From positions 1 through 38,527 of the forward strand of contig JAZQAN010000061.1 of assembly GCA_045545235.1 (NCBI GenBank): a stretch of DNA of 38,527 bases. The letters run 5' to 3'. Positions 13,989-23,762 of the stretch are shown here, piece after piece. Numbering within the stretch: position 1 is the stretch's first letter; every line of letters begins with the position of its first letter. The position numbers and the translations under genes are program-made. The notes under the pieces were generated by a model, which saw nothing but the letters and a program-made list of their open reading frames with translations, was not told where the DNA came from and did no database searches. The DNA comes from CAZNKU01 sp045545235. GTDB lineage: Bacteria > Bacillota > Clostridia > Monoglobales > Firm-18.

Positions 13989-15035
13989 ATGACAACTATT
14001 GAAGTTAAACAAAAGTTTGATGAAGCACTTCTTAAAGTAAACACAATAGAAGAGCTTGAACAGTTGCGTGTTGAATACACGGGTAAAAAAGGTTATGTTA
14101 CAGAGCTTATGAAGGAAATGAAATCTCTTTCCAATGAAGAGAAGAAGGAATTCGGGCAGGCTGTAAACGTACTTAAAAATGAAGTTAATGACATTTTGAC
14201 TGCAAAGAGAAAGGAAATGGAGCAGAAGGCTATTGAGCTTGAAAACAGCCGTATGCCTGAATTTGACGTTTCAATTCCTGCTGACCTTACACGTGGGTCT
14301 TACCATCCTATTACTTTGGTACAGCGTCAGTGTGAGGAAATTTTCAAGGCGATGGGCTTTGCTGTTGAGGATTACAGTGAAATTGTTACAGACTATGAGT
14401 GTTTTGAGTCACTTAACATTCCTAAAAGCCACCCTGCACGTGACATGCAGGATACCTACTATCTTGAAAACGGTCAGCTTCTAAAGTCACAGACTTCTGC
14501 GGCACAGAATGCTATCTATAAAAAATATAAGGATGCTCTTGTAAACGAGGGTAAGGCTATTAAGGCTATATTCCCCGGCAGATGCTTCAGAAACGAAGCT
14601 ACTGATGCCTGCCACGAAAACACATTCTTCCAGATGGAGGGTGTTATGGTAGACAAGAACATTTCTATTTCAAACCTTATTTTCTTTATGAAAACTATGC
14701 TTTCCGAAGTATTCCGTAAGGATATTAAGGTTCGTCTTCGTCCCGGCTTTTTCCCATTTGTGGAACCCGGCTTTGAGCTTGACATAAGCTGCCTTATCTG
14801 CGGTGGTGAAGGTTGCCCTTCATGTAAGCACAGCGGTTGGCTTGAGCTTTGCCCATGCGGTATGATTCATCCGGAAGTTTTAAAGGCTGGCGGCATTGAC
14901 CCTGATGAATACACAGGCTTTGCTTTTGGTCTTGGTCTTACAAGACTTGCTATGATGAAGTACGGCGTAAAAGACATCCGTGACCTTAACAGCGGAAGCC
15001 TTAAGGTTTTAACTCAGTTTACGGATGATAAATAA
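13989..15035 (+). CDS. pheS: Phenylalanyl-tRNA synthetase alpha subunit
   Basis: PheS is the catalytic subunit of the (alpha-beta)2 enzyme that charges tRNA-Phe. At 348 residues the length is standard. The N-terminal helical coiled coil is followed by the class II core, with motif 2 around FRNEATDACHENTFFQMEG and motif 3 GFAFGLGLTRLAMMKYGV. Phenylalanine-pocket residues lie in PGFFPFVEPGFELD, and the CLICGGEGCPSCKHSGW segment is normal for clostridial PheS. AGGAAGG is eight bases before the ATG. pheT begins 18 bases after the stop. Expression is under the T-box. Confidence 0.97.
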   Translation: MTTIEVKQKFDEALLKVNTIEELEQLRVEYTGKKGYVTELMKEMKSLSNEEKKEFGQAVNVLKNEVNDILTAKRKEMEQKAIELENSRMPEFDVSIPADLTRGSYHPITLVQRQCEEIFKAMGFAVEDYSEIVTDYECFESLNIPKSHPARDMQDTYYLENGQLLKSQTSAAQNAIYKKYKDALVNEGKAIKAIFPGRCFRNEATDACHENTFFQMEGVMVDKNISISNLIFFMKTMLSEVFRKDIKVRLRPGFFPFVEPGFELDISCLICGGEGCPSCKHSGWLELCPCGMIHPEVLKAGGIDPDEYTGFAFGLGLTRLAMMKYGVKDIRDLNSGSLKVLTQFTDDK

Positions 15036-15053
15036 GGGAAGGAGAGTGTAAAT

Positions 15054-17426
15054 ATGTTTTTATCAATGAACTGGATTTCTGACTTTGTTGACTTTACAGG
15101 TCTTGACAAGTTGGAGCTTATTAATAAATTTTCACTTTCAACTGCAGAGGTTGAAAACGAAATATTCTTTAAGGGTAGTGATATTTCAGGCATTGTTGTT
15201 GCAGAAATAAAGTCTGTTGAGGACCATCCTGAATCTAAAAAGCTACACCTTTTGAAGGTGGACATTGGCGAGGCAGAACTTGTAGATGTTGTCTGCGGTG
15301 CACCTAATGTAAGAGTAGGTATGAAAACTGCATTTGCAAAGCTTGGTGCTAAAATAGGGGATATTGAAATTACACCTCGTAAGCTTGCAGGTTACACTTC
15401 AAACGGTATGTGTTGTTCTGAAAAAGAGCTTGGTATTGGTGATTCAAACGAAGGTATTATGGATATTACCGAGGATGTTGCTTTGGGTACAGACCTTAAG
15501 GAAGTTTATGAAATTGAGGATATTGTATTTGAAGTTGACAACAAGTCACTTACTAACCGCCCTGACCTTTGGGGACACTACGGTATTGCCCGTGAATTTG
15601 CGGCTCTTGCAGGCAGACAGTTAAAGCCTCTTGATGTTGTGGACCTTTCTAAATACAACGATTTGCCGAAAATTGATATGAAAATTGAAAATGACCTTTG
15701 TTACAGATATTCTTGTCTTAACGTTGACAACATTAATGTACACAAAAGTCCTATGAATATGAGAATTCGTCTTTTCTACTGTGGTATGAGAGGTATAAAT
15801 TTCCTTGCTGACCTTACAAATTACCTTATGCTTGAAATGGGGCAGCCTATGCATGCCTTTGATTCACGCAAGGTTGAAAAGATAAGAGTTAAAACTTTCG
15901 ACAAGGGATTTAACTTTACAACCCTTGACGGTGTTGAAAGAGAAATTGACGAAAATACACTTATGATTTGCAACGACAATACACCTGTTGCTATAGCAGG
16001 TATTATGGGTGGTCTGGATTCTGAAATTGTTGAGGATACTACAACACTTACTTTGGAATCTGCTACTTTTGATGCAGTATCTGTTCGTAAGTCTGCATCA
16101 CGTCTTGCTCACAGAACTGATGCTTCAATGCGTTATGAAAAGAGCCTTGACCCTGAAATGACCGTTCCTGCAATTGCTCGTTTTGTAAAGCTTCTTACAG
16201 ACATTGACAACGGTGCAAAGGTTGTTTCTTCACTTACTGATGAATATGCAAAGAAATATGACGAGGTTTCACTTTCCTTCAACAAGGCTTTTGTTGATAA
16301 ATACACAGGTATTGAAATTTCAAATGACACTATTGTAAAAACACTTATTTCTCTTGGTTTTGGAGTAGATGTAAAGGAAAATGACTTTACTGTTAAAGTG
16401 CCAAGCTGGAGAGCAACCAAGGACGTTACAATAAAGGCTGACATAATAGAAGAGATTACAAGAATATACGGTTATGACAATTTTGACATCCATACTGCGG
16501 AAGTTCCTCTTTATCCGGTAAGAGTTTCTCAGGAAAAGGATGACGAAGAAAGAATAAAAGATATTCTTGTTAAAAAGTTTGATATGCACGAGCTTCATTC
16601 ATATGTATGGGCATACTATGATGAATACAAGGCTTTGGGCATTGAGGTTGAAGAAAATGTAGAGCTTGTAAATGCTGCTAACCCTAACATCCGTACAATT
16701 CGTAAGTCAATTATTCCTACACAGCTTTGTCAGGTTAAGTACAACACTAATTATGCACCTGCTTTTGGTGTGTTTGAAATAGGCAGAGTAGTTAACGGCT
16801 TAAAGACAGACGGTATGTGTAATGAAAGCAAAAAGCTTGCAATTACTTTGTTTGACAAAACATGTGATATGGAAAAGCTTTACTTTAAGCTTCGTGATAT
16901 GATTGCAGTATTCTGTGATGATATCAAGCACCAGCCTTTGACTTTTGAAAAGGCAGAGGCTTCACATTCATATGAACATCCGAAAAATCTTAACAAGATT
17001 TATTGTGGCGGTGTGCTTATTGGTGAAATGGGCATTGTAAACCCTCAGGTTTCTAAAAAGATTGATAAGAAGGCAAATATTGTATTTGCAGAAATTGATG
17101 TAGAAGCATTTGCAACAATCAAAAATGCAAGCATTAAATATGTTGAACCTTCAAAGTTCCCTGAAATTGAAATTGACCTTTCATTTATGACAGAAAAATT
17201 TGCACCTGTTGCAAAGGCAATTGAAAATACAAAGTGTGAGCTTATAAAATCTGTTTCTGTTACAGACATTTATACCGATGATAATGGTAAGTCTATTACT
17301 ACAAAAATTGTGTTCTCTCATCCTGAAAGAACTCTTACAAAGGAAGAGGTACTTAAGGTTACTGACAGCATAATAGAAGAGTTGGGTACACAGAATATTA
17401 ACCTAAAAAATGCAGTGCAGCTATGA
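15054..17426 (+). CDS. pheT: Phenylalanyl-tRNA synthetase beta subunit
   Basis: The 790-residue PheT partners PheS and carries tRNA-binding and editing functions. Domains in order: an EMAP/OB-type tRNA-binding domain (VVAEIKSVEDHPESKKL to about residue 150), the B3/B4 editing domain (near 200-380, with NYLMLEMGQPMHAFD), the B5 domain, the catalytic-like core, and a C-terminal ferredoxin-like anticodon-binding domain beginning near EPSKFPEIEIDLSF. GGAAGGAGA precedes the ATG. It is the last gene of the T-box operon; a strong hairpin terminator follows about 90 bases later. Confidence 0.97.
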   Translation: MFLSMNWISDFVDFTGLDKLELINKFSLSTAEVENEIFFKGSDISGIVVAEIKSVEDHPESKKLHLLKVDIGEAELVDVVCGAPNVRVGMKTAFAKLGAKIGDIEITPRKLAGYTSNGMCCSEKELGIGDSNEGIMDITEDVALGTDLKEVYEIEDIVFEVDNKSLTNRPDLWGHYGIAREFAALAGRQLKPLDVVDLSKYNDLPKIDMKIENDLCYRYSCLNVDNINVHKSPMNMRIRLFYCGMRGINFLADLTNYLMLEMGQPMHAFDSRKVEKIRVKTFDKGFNFTTLDGVEREIDENTLMICNDNTPVAIAGIMGGLDSEIVEDTTTLTLESATFDAVSVRKSASRLAHRTDASMRYEKSLDPEMTVPAIARFVKLLTDIDNGAKVVSSLTDEYAKKYDEVSLSFNKAFVDKYTGIEISNDTIVKTLISLGFGVDVKENDFTVKVPSWRATKDVTIKADIIEEITRIYGYDNFDIHTAEVPLYPVRVSQEKDDEERIKDILVKKFDMHELHSYVWAYYDEYKALGIEVEENVELVNAANPNIRTIRKSIIPTQLCQVKYNTNYAPAFGVFEIGRVVNGLKTDGMCNESKKLAITLFDKTCDMEKLYFKLRDMIAVFCDDIKHQPLTFEKAEASHSYEHPKNLNKIYCGGVLIGEMGIVNPQVSKKIDKKANIVFAEIDVEAFATIKNASIKYVEPSKFPEIEIDLSFMTEKFAPVAKAIENTKCELIKSVSVTDIYTDDNGKSITTKIVFSHPERTLTKEEVLKVTDSIIEELGTQNINLKNAVQL

Positions 17427-17517
17427 TTTTGGCGATGACCGTTAAAAGGCACTAATAATGTTTTGGTAATAAGATAAAATTTATAATTTTATTTAAAGTA
17501 TTAATGGAATGATATGT

Positions 17518-17552
17518 AGAAATCCGTATGTTATCATACGGATTTCTTTTTA
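17518..17552 (+). terminator. Terminator of pheST
   Basis: AGAAATCCGTATG (17518-17530) and CATACGGATTTCT (17535-17547) form a perfect 13-pair stem with loop TTAT, then T-rich DNA. Confidence 0.9.
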
Positions 17553-17569
17553 TGCCTTTTAACTATAGA

Positions 17570-17628
17570 CAAACCTCACCCGAGCCGTACCGTCGTACTG
17601 TCTCGGGTCACCCCTGCGGTTCGGTTTG
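17570..17628. repeat. G+C-rich nested palindromic element
   Basis: Three nested inverted repeats share one centre: CAAACC (17570-17575) with GGTTTG (17623-17628), ACCCGAG (17578-17584) with CTCGGGT (17602-17608), and GTAC (17587-17590) with GTAC (17595-17598). Base composition is far richer in G+C than the surroundings. An open frame across it (17528-17710) has no ribosome binding site and is not a gene. It is probably a REP-like repeat, unique within this window. Confidence 0.5.
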
Positions 17629-17680
17629 CCTATTCCTCATCCAAAATCCTTACGCTGTTTTCGGCGATGAATGTTACTTT

Positions 17681-17707
17681 AAAAGAGTGTGGAACCACGC
17701 TCTTTTT
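17681..17707. terminator. Hairpin in the pheT-ymdB gap
   Basis: AAAAGAGTGTGG (17681-17692) and CCACGCTCTTTT (17695-17706) are complementary apart from one G-U pair, and T-tracts occur on both strands. It may close the G+C-rich repeat unit or act as a back-up terminator. Confidence 0.6.
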
Positions 17708-17735
17708 TAGTTGATAAGTGATGGTTGATAATTAA

Positions 17736-17775
17736 TGAAAAACGAGAATGTAAAATCATTTTTTACATTCCCGTT
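17736..17775 (-). terminator. Terminator of the minus-strand valS-ymdB operon
   Basis: On the minus strand AACGGGAATGTAAAA and TTTTACATTCTCGTT form a 15-base stem with one mismatch, followed by TTTTCATT. It comes right after the ymdB stop codon. Confidence 0.8.
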
Positions 17776-17783
17776 AGTAAATA

Positions 17784-18557
17784 TTATTTATTAATTCTTT
17801 CTATAGAAACTGCCTTTCCCGTAGTTTTGTCAATGTCTATTATAACTGCATCCATAGAGGCTTCGCCCTCTTCAATTTCGTGCTTTTGGGGAAGCGAGGT
17901 TAAAAACCTTTTTATTATAATATCTTTTTTTACACCTAAAATACTGTTATGGCAACCTGTCATACCTATGTCGGTAATGAAAGCGGTTTTGCCGTCCAGA
18001 ATTTTTTCGTCGGCAGTCTGCACGTGTGTATGTGTGCCGAAAACTGCGGAAACCTTTCCGTCAAGGTAGTAGCCCATAGCCATTTTTTCACTTGTTGCCT
18101 CGGCGTGGAAGTCTACTATTATAACATCGGCTTCGTCCTTTATTTTTTCAATAATGGCATCTGCCTTACGGAAGGGGCAGTCTACACATTCCATATATAC
18201 TCTGCCCAAAAGGTTTATAACTGCAATTTTTACACCGAAGAAGTCTGTTACAATATAACCCTCACCTGCAGTTTCAGGAGGCAGGTTTGCAGGGCGTATA
18301 ATGGGAAAATCTTCATCAAAAAGCTTATTTATATCGTAGTTATTGAAGGTGTGGTTTCCCATAGTTATAACATCTGCACCGCAGTTGTAAAGCTTTTTTG
18401 CAATTTCACGGTTTATACCCTTACCTACAGGTGTGGCATTTTCGCCGTTTACTATTACAAAGTCAATTTTATTAAGTTTTTTTACAGAGTCAAGGTTCTT
18501 TTGCAGGTAGTCCACGCCGGGATTTCCCACAACATCACCTATAATTAAAAATCTCAT
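17784..18557 (-). CDS. ymdB: YmdB-family metallophosphoesterase (2',3'-cyclic nucleotide phosphodiesterase)
   Basis: The 257-residue protein matches the YmdB family: IGDVVGNPG at the N-terminus, VNGENA, TMGNHTF, DFHAEATSEK and GTHTHVQTADE supply the Asp, Asn and His ligands of its two-metal site, and TDIGMTG is also present. In Bacillus subtilis YmdB hydrolyses 2',3'-cAMP and affects RNA turnover, biofilm and motility choices; the same activity is inferred here. It is the last gene of the operon, eight bases after the membrane-protein gene. In many Firmicutes ymdB sits beside rny; here it does not. Confidence 0.92.
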   Translation of the reverse strand: MRFLIIGDVVGNPGVDYLQKNLDSVKKLNKIDFVIVNGENATPVGKGINREIAKKLYNCGADVITMGNHTFNNYDINKLFDEDFPIIRPANLPPETAGEGYIVTDFFGVKIAVINLLGRVYMECVDCPFRKADAIIEKIKDEADVIIVDFHAEATSEKMAMGYYLDGKVSAVFGTHTHVQTADEKILDGKTAFITDIGMTGCHNSILGVKKDIIIKRFLTSLPQKHEIEEGEASMDAVIIDIDKTTGKAVSIERINK

Positions 18558-18565
18558 ATATTTAC

Positions 18566-19879
18566 CTACTCGTGTGTTATTCCGTATTTTTCCTTCTTTT
18601 CATCCTGACCGCTTAAAATGAGGCGTATGCCTGTTACAAGTGCGGTTATGAAGGTTATGTCGAATATAATGTTGAATGTGTACATATTAAAGTTTACATC
18701 ACAGTTGCCGTGGTAGAGTGCACTTGCAAAAAGTGAAAGCAAAAGTGCAACTGTAAGACCAATATAAAATTCGGCAAAATACTTATATTCACTATGCTTT
18801 TTCCTTACAACAACAGACAGTATAATTGATACAATTACAAATACAAGTGTTGTAACAAGATTTACAGGGAAAAAGAGTTTTTTGGCAGTACTGTATGGTG
18901 TAAAGCCAAAATCTTTATCATTGTAAAAAGCAAGAGATGCTTGATTTGAAATAATTTTCACTGCTTTTACAGGATGGGTTAAATAGTATTTCATAAGCTT
19001 TGAATATGAAATTTTTGAATAGAAATTACTTTCAAGGTCGTATTCCTTTTCGTTTTCCTTCATACCAAAATAAACTTCTTTGAAATCATCAAGTTTAGGG
19101 TCAAGACCAAGCTCTGTAACACTGTCATATTTACACACACCGAAGAATACGGAGTTGTAAATTTGTTGTTTGTAATCAAATGGCTTATAATTAAGAGTGA
19201 ATACTAAACTTTGTACAATTGTTACTGCACCAAGAACAATGGATATAATCTTTGCTGTTGTGCTTTTTGAAAGCTTTGAAAGTCTTATAATCAAAGCACC
19301 GAATACTATTGCCGTAATTGCCTGAACAACACCTATTGAGCCGTAAAGAACAGTTAAGACAAAAAGCACTACTGTTGCAGTTATTCCCACATTTCCCTTT
19401 TGATATGTTATTACAAATACTGCAAATATCAAAAGAAGAAGAGTAAGTATAAGCGGTTGATTATAAAAAGTTTTGAAATATGCTATGTTTGAAAAATCAA
19501 GGAATATAACGGGAAGTAAAACTACTGCCAGGTACCCGGTCCATTTATATTTTGTGACCATTGCAGACTTTGAAAGCATACAAAGTGATGCAAATGCAAA
19601 AGCAGAATAAATGAATGCAGGCAGGTTGACAGAAAACTGTTGTTCTTTGTTTGCAAAGCTTTTAATAAAAGTGACGAATGATTCCAAGGTTCCGTTAATT
19701 GAAAAAACATTGCCCATAACTGCGTTTGTGTTTTCATCAACAAAGTACATTCCAAGCTTTTCATAAAGCACATAGGGGAATGTACCTATATTAACCTTTG
19801 AAGACAAGAATGCAACAATAAGCATTATTAAAGAAATAGCTGCAGTTATAATCAACGGCAGGAATTTTTTGAATTTCAT
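18566..19879 (-). CDS. Multi-pass membrane protein of unknown function
   Basis: This 437-residue protein has an N-terminal membrane anchor (residues about 8-28), a run of roughly six or seven hydrophobic segments between about 80 and 225, a polar, probably external stretch of about 100 residues (about 226-325, including YNSVFFGVCKYDS and KYYLTHPVKAVKI), and two or three C-terminal membrane spans. The plan, with a first outside loop and a late soluble segment, recalls GT-C-type membrane glycosyltransferases or polymer-export proteins. I see no DxD or other catalytic motif, so I do not assign activity. GAGAGGA is at good distance before the ATG. Its place downstream of an LTA-synthase-like gene hints at envelope work, but folC and valS intervene. 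Confidence 0.75.
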   Translation of the reverse strand: MKFKKFLPLIITAAISLIMLIVAFLSSKVNIGTFPYVLYEKLGMYFVDENTNAVMGNVFSINGTLESFVTFIKSFANKEQQFSVNLPAFIYSAFAFASLCMLSKSAMVTKYKWTGYLAVVLLPVIFLDFSNIAYFKTFYNQPLILTLLLLIFAVFVITYQKGNVGITATVVLFVLTVLYGSIGVVQAITAIVFGALIIRLSKLSKSTTAKIISIVLGAVTIVQSLVFTLNYKPFDYKQQIYNSVFFGVCKYDSVTELGLDPKLDDFKEVYFGMKENEKEYDLESNFYSKISYSKLMKYYLTHPVKAVKIISNQASLAFYNDKDFGFTPYSTAKKLFFPVNLVTTLVFVIVSIILSVVVRKKHSEYKYFAEFYIGLTVALLLSLFASALYHGNCDVNFNMYTFNIIFDITFITALVTGIRLILSGQDEKKEKYGITHE

Positions 19880-19897
19880 ATTTTTAATCCTCTCTTT

Positions 19898-21136
19898 TTA
19901 AATTATTACGTCCCCAAGCAAATACAATGAGCCGCACACGCATATTACGCTGTTTTCATCCCACATACTTTTTGCAATTTCCAGAGCCTTGTTGACGTCC
20001 TCGTGGGAATAGACCTCCGAAATGTATTTTTTTGCTGTCAGGGCAAGCTCGTCTGCAGTTGCACGTCTTGGATTATTTGCCTGTGTGGCAATAAAAACAT
20101 CAACTGACGGGGCAAGGGTTTTAATACACTTTTCGAATTCCTTGTCCTTTAGCATTGCCATTACTATTATAATTTTTTTGTTGGAAAAATATGCTTCCAA
20201 ACCGTTTTTCAGTGCAAGCACTCCTGAATAGTTGTGTGCACCGTCTTCAATAATTAGTGGATTTTTACTTACAATTTCAAGCCTTCCGCGAAATTTTGTA
20301 GTGGCAAGGCCTTTTTTGATAAATGCATACTCAATGCCCATAAGCTTTGCTGCCTCAATGGCGCTTATTGCGTTGTAAACCTGATGGTTGCCAAGCATAT
20401 TGATGTGATATTCTTCACCTTTGTAGGTGAAGCTTGTGCCGTCAATATCCTGACTTATAATTGTTACACTATTTTTATCGGCAATTGTAAGAGGAACACC
20501 CTTTTCGGTTGTTGTTTTGATTATAACTTCGTTGGCATCCTCCGGATTGTCGGCATATGAAACGGTTTTGGAGCCTGTTTTTATAATGCCGCACTTTTCA
20601 AAGGCAATATCAGAAATTGTATTGCCAAGATATTCTGTATGGTCAATGCTTATGCTTGTAATAACAGAAACAAGTGGAGGGGGGATTACGTTTGTGGCAT
20701 CGAACCTGCCACCCATACCAACCTCTAATGTGACAAAGTCGCAACCCTCCTGTTCAAAGTACAAAAGACCTATTGCTGTTACAACCTCAAATTCAGTAGG
20801 TGTAAGTCCGTTCTTTTCTATTGCGTCTTTTACTGCGGTTGTACACTCTGCAAGCCTTTGTGGAGAAATTTCACAATTGTTTATCTGTATACGTTCAGTA
20901 AATGAATGTACATATGGTGAAATAAACTTGCCCACCTTAAAACCCTTTGACATTAAAATATCGTGAATGTAGGAGGTGGTGGAGCCTTTACCATTTGTAC
21001 CTGCAATATGAACAAATTTAAGGTTTTTGTGAGGACTTCCTATTTTATCAAGCAATGAAGCAGTGGCATCAAGACCAAGCTTGATGCCAAATTTGTTTCT
21101 GCTGTGAATAAATTCTAAAGACTGTTCGTAGTTCAT
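19898..21136 (-). CDS. folC: Folylpolyglutamate synthase / dihydrofolate synthase
   Basis: FolC joins glutamate to folates and may also make dihydrofolate from dihydropteroate. The 412-residue Mur-ligase-fold protein has the ATP loop AGTNGKGST near residue 45, the folate region FISPYVHSFTERIQIN, the second ATP/metal block LEVGMGGRFDATN, SIDHTEYLG, and the C-terminal RGRLEIV and IIEDGAHNYSG. The ATG overlaps the valS stop as TGATG, and there is no strong ribosome binding site of its own, which suggests translational coupling to valS. The valS-folC order is common in Firmicutes. Confidence 0.95.
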   Translation of the reverse strand: MNYEQSLEFIHSRNKFGIKLGLDATASLLDKIGSPHKNLKFVHIAGTNGKGSTTSYIHDILMSKGFKVGKFISPYVHSFTERIQINNCEISPQRLAECTTAVKDAIEKNGLTPTEFEVVTAIGLLYFEQEGCDFVTLEVGMGGRFDATNVIPPPLVSVITSISIDHTEYLGNTISDIAFEKCGIIKTGSKTVSYADNPEDANEVIIKTTTEKGVPLTIADKNSVTIISQDIDGTSFTYKGEEYHINMLGNHQVYNAISAIEAAKLMGIEYAFIKKGLATTKFRGRLEIVSKNPLIIEDGAHNYSGVLALKNGLEAYFSNKKIIIVMAMLKDKEFEKCIKTLAPSVDVFIATQANNPRRATADELALTAKKYISEVYSHEDVNKALEIAKSMWDENSVICVCGSLYLLGDVII

Positions 21137-23751
21137 CAGTTTAGTTTTGCAAGACCGTCAAGTACCTTGTTAAGCATTTCACGGTACATGTCACCTTTCT
21201 CTTTTTCTTTATCAACTACTGCCTGAGGTGCTTTTGCAACGAAAGATTCGTTTGAAAGCTTGCTCTCAACACGTTTTATTTCTGCTTCAAGACGTTTCTT
21301 TTCAGCATTTAGTCTTTCAATTTCCTTTTCCTTGTCTACAAGGTCATCCTGTGGCATAAAGATTTCTGCTTTATTTACAACAACTGATACTGCGTTTTCA
21401 GGAACTTCTGCCTTGTCATTTGAAACTACAACCTCACTTGCACCTGCAAGCTTTAAGTAGAAAGCTTCACCAAGCCTGAACAGGTCAGTTTCTTCTGTAA
21501 CAATTACAAGCTTAGCCTTCTTTGAAGGAGGAACGTCCATTTCAGAACGAAGATTACGTACACCTTTAATAGCTTCTTTTATTGTTTCAAGGTTTTCTTC
21601 TTCAACAGGGAAGTTAAGCTCTGCCTTTGCAACACTCCAGTCTGAAATCATAATGCTCTTTTTATCTGTTACAGGAAGGTAGCTATAGATTTCTTCTGTA
21701 ATGAACGGCATAAACGGATGAAGAAGCTTCAAAATGTTTGAAAGTACATAAATAAGAACATTCTGCGGGTTTTTGTCTGTGCCAAGTCTTGGTTTTACAA
21801 GCTCAATGTACCAGTCACAGAATTCGTCCCAGATAAAGTCATAAAGATTTTGTACTGCAATACCAAGCTCATATTTGTCAAGGTTATCTGTAACTCTTTC
21901 AATAAGCTTGTTAAGCTTTGATAAAATCCATTTATCTTCAAGTTCAAGATTTGCAGGCAAAACATCGCTTGCATTTTCGTCAGCATTCATAAGTACGAAA
22001 CGTGAAGCATTCCATATTTTGTTTGCAAAGTTTCTGCTTGCTTCAACTCGCTCATCGTAGAATCTCATATCATTACCCGGTGAGTTACCTGTTGCAAGAG
22101 TAAAGCGAAGTGCATCTGCACCGTATTTTTCAATAATTTCAAGTGGGTCAATACCGTTACCAAGTGACTTACTCATCTTTCTGCCCTGACTGTCACGTAC
22201 AATACCGTGAATAAGTACAGTATCAAAAGGACTTTTGCCCATATGCTCAACACCGCTGAATATCATTCTTGCAACCCAGAAGAAGATGATGTCATAGCCT
22301 GTTACAAGAACACTTGTAGGATAGAAGTAGTCAAGCTCTTCTGTTTTGTCGGGCCAGCCAAGTGTAGCAAATGGCCATAGGGCTGATGAGAACCATGTAT
22401 CCAGAACGTCATTATCCTGTTTTACTGTGCCACCGCACTTTGGACATACATCTATATCTGTTTTTGAAACTGTTGTTTCACCGCACTTGTCGCAGTAGAA
22501 GGCAGGTATTCTGTGACCCCACCAAAGCTGACGTGAAATACACCAGTCGTGTACATTTTCCATCCAGTTTGTATATGTTTTTGTAAATCTTTCAGGAACA
22601 AATTTTGTTGTACCGTTTTTAACAACCTCCAAGGCAGGTTCTGCCAAGGGTTCCATTTTAACAAACCACTGTTTTGATGTCATAGGTTCAACTGTTGTAC
22701 CGCAACGGTAACACTGACCTACGTTGTGAGAATGGTCTTCAATTTTATGAAGAAGTCCAAGTGCATCAAGGTCTGCAATAACAGCCTTTCGTGCAGTGTA
22801 TCTGTCCATACCTTCATATTTTCCGCCATTTGCATTTATTGTGGCGTCATCGTTCATAACCTTAATCTGTTCAAGGTTGTGACGAAGACCAACTTCAAAG
22901 TCATTAGGGTCGTGAGCAGGTGTAATTTTAACACAGCCTGTACCAAAGTCTTTATCAACATATTCGTCTGCAATAACAGGAATTTCTCTGTTAACAAGTG
23001 GAAGCATAAGCTTTTTGCCTACAAGGTGAGCATATCTTTCATCCTCAGGATTTACTGCAACTGCAGTATCACCCATCATAGTTTCAGGACGTGTTGTAGC
23101 AACTATAACATATTCGTCATCTGAACCTACAACAGGGTATTTAAGGTGCCAGAAATGACCCGGCTGGTCTGCGTATTCAACCTCTGCGTCTGAAAGAGCA
23201 GTTGTACAATGAGGGCACCAGTTTATAATACGGTTACCCTGATAGATTAAGCCTTTATTATAAAGGTTAACAAATACTTCACGTACTGCCTTTGAACACT
23301 TTTCGTCCATTGTAAAGCGTTCTCTTTCCCAGTCACATGAGCTACCAAGTTTTTTAAGCTGATTTATAATGTTACTGCCGTACTGATGTTTCCATTCCCA
23401 AACTCTTTCAAGGAATTTTTCTCTTCCAAGGTCGTATCTTGTAAGACCTTCTTCATTACGCAAAACTTCTTCAACCTTAATTTGTGTTGCTATACCTGCG
23501 TGGTCTGTACCCGGAAGCCAAAGTGCTTCTTCACCCTTCATTCTGTGGTAACGGATAAGAATATCCTGCAATGTTTCATCAAGGGCGTGACCCATATGAA
23601 GCTTACCTGTTACATTTGGAGGGGGTATTACAATTGTAAAAGGTTTTTTGTCGGGGTTTGGTTTTGCATGGAAATAGCCTTTTTCAACCCATTCGGCATA
23701 AAGTCTGTCTTCAACTTTTTTCGGATCGTACTTAGTTTCTAAATTTTTCAT
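21136..23751 (-). CDS. valS: Valyl-tRNA synthetase
   Basis: This 871-residue class Ia synthetase charges tRNA-Val. The HIGH motif is present as HMGH in PPPNVTGKLHMGHAL, and KMSKS in GRKMSKSLGNG. The inserted editing domain contains TTRPETMMGDTAV and DEYVDKDFGTG. Cysteine pairs CDKCGE and CPKCGG suggest bound zinc. The protein ends with the valyl-specific coiled-coil arm (EKEIERLNAEKKRLEAEIKR). AAGGAGA overlaps the stop of the upstream LTA-synthase-like gene, 11 bases away. There is no T-box in front, so its regulation is that of the operon promoter. Confidence 0.98.
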   Translation of the reverse strand: MKNLETKYDPKKVEDRLYAEWVEKGYFHAKPNPDKKPFTIVIPPPNVTGKLHMGHALDETLQDILIRYHRMKGEEALWLPGTDHAGIATQIKVEEVLRNEEGLTRYDLGREKFLERVWEWKHQYGSNIINQLKKLGSSCDWERERFTMDEKCSKAVREVFVNLYNKGLIYQGNRIINWCPHCTTALSDAEVEYADQPGHFWHLKYPVVGSDDEYVIVATTRPETMMGDTAVAVNPEDERYAHLVGKKLMLPLVNREIPVIADEYVDKDFGTGCVKITPAHDPNDFEVGLRHNLEQIKVMNDDATINANGGKYEGMDRYTARKAVIADLDALGLLHKIEDHSHNVGQCYRCGTTVEPMTSKQWFVKMEPLAEPALEVVKNGTTKFVPERFTKTYTNWMENVHDWCISRQLWWGHRIPAFYCDKCGETTVSKTDIDVCPKCGGTVKQDNDVLDTWFSSALWPFATLGWPDKTEELDYFYPTSVLVTGYDIIFFWVARMIFSGVEHMGKSPFDTVLIHGIVRDSQGRKMSKSLGNGIDPLEIIEKYGADALRFTLATGNSPGNDMRFYDERVEASRNFANKIWNASRFVLMNADENASDVLPANLELEDKWILSKLNKLIERVTDNLDKYELGIAVQNLYDFIWDEFCDWYIELVKPRLGTDKNPQNVLIYVLSNILKLLHPFMPFITEEIYSYLPVTDKKSIMISDWSVAKAELNFPVEEENLETIKEAIKGVRNLRSEMDVPPSKKAKLVIVTEETDLFRLGEAFYLKLAGASEVVVSNDKAEVPENAVSVVVNKAEIFMPQDDLVDKEKEIERLNAEKKRLEAEIKRVESKLSNESFVAKAPQAVVDKEKEKGDMYREMLNKVLDGLAKLN

Positions 23752-23762
23752 TTTTGTTCTCC

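Noticed and set aside
17528..17710. 60-residue frame across the G+C-rich repeat
   Set aside because: It has no ribosome binding site, begins inside the pheT terminator and crosses two hairpins. It is best seen as repeat DNA.
17949..18548. 199-residue plus-strand frame
   Set aside because: It is antisense to ymdB, whose metal-binding motifs are complete; there is no start signal.
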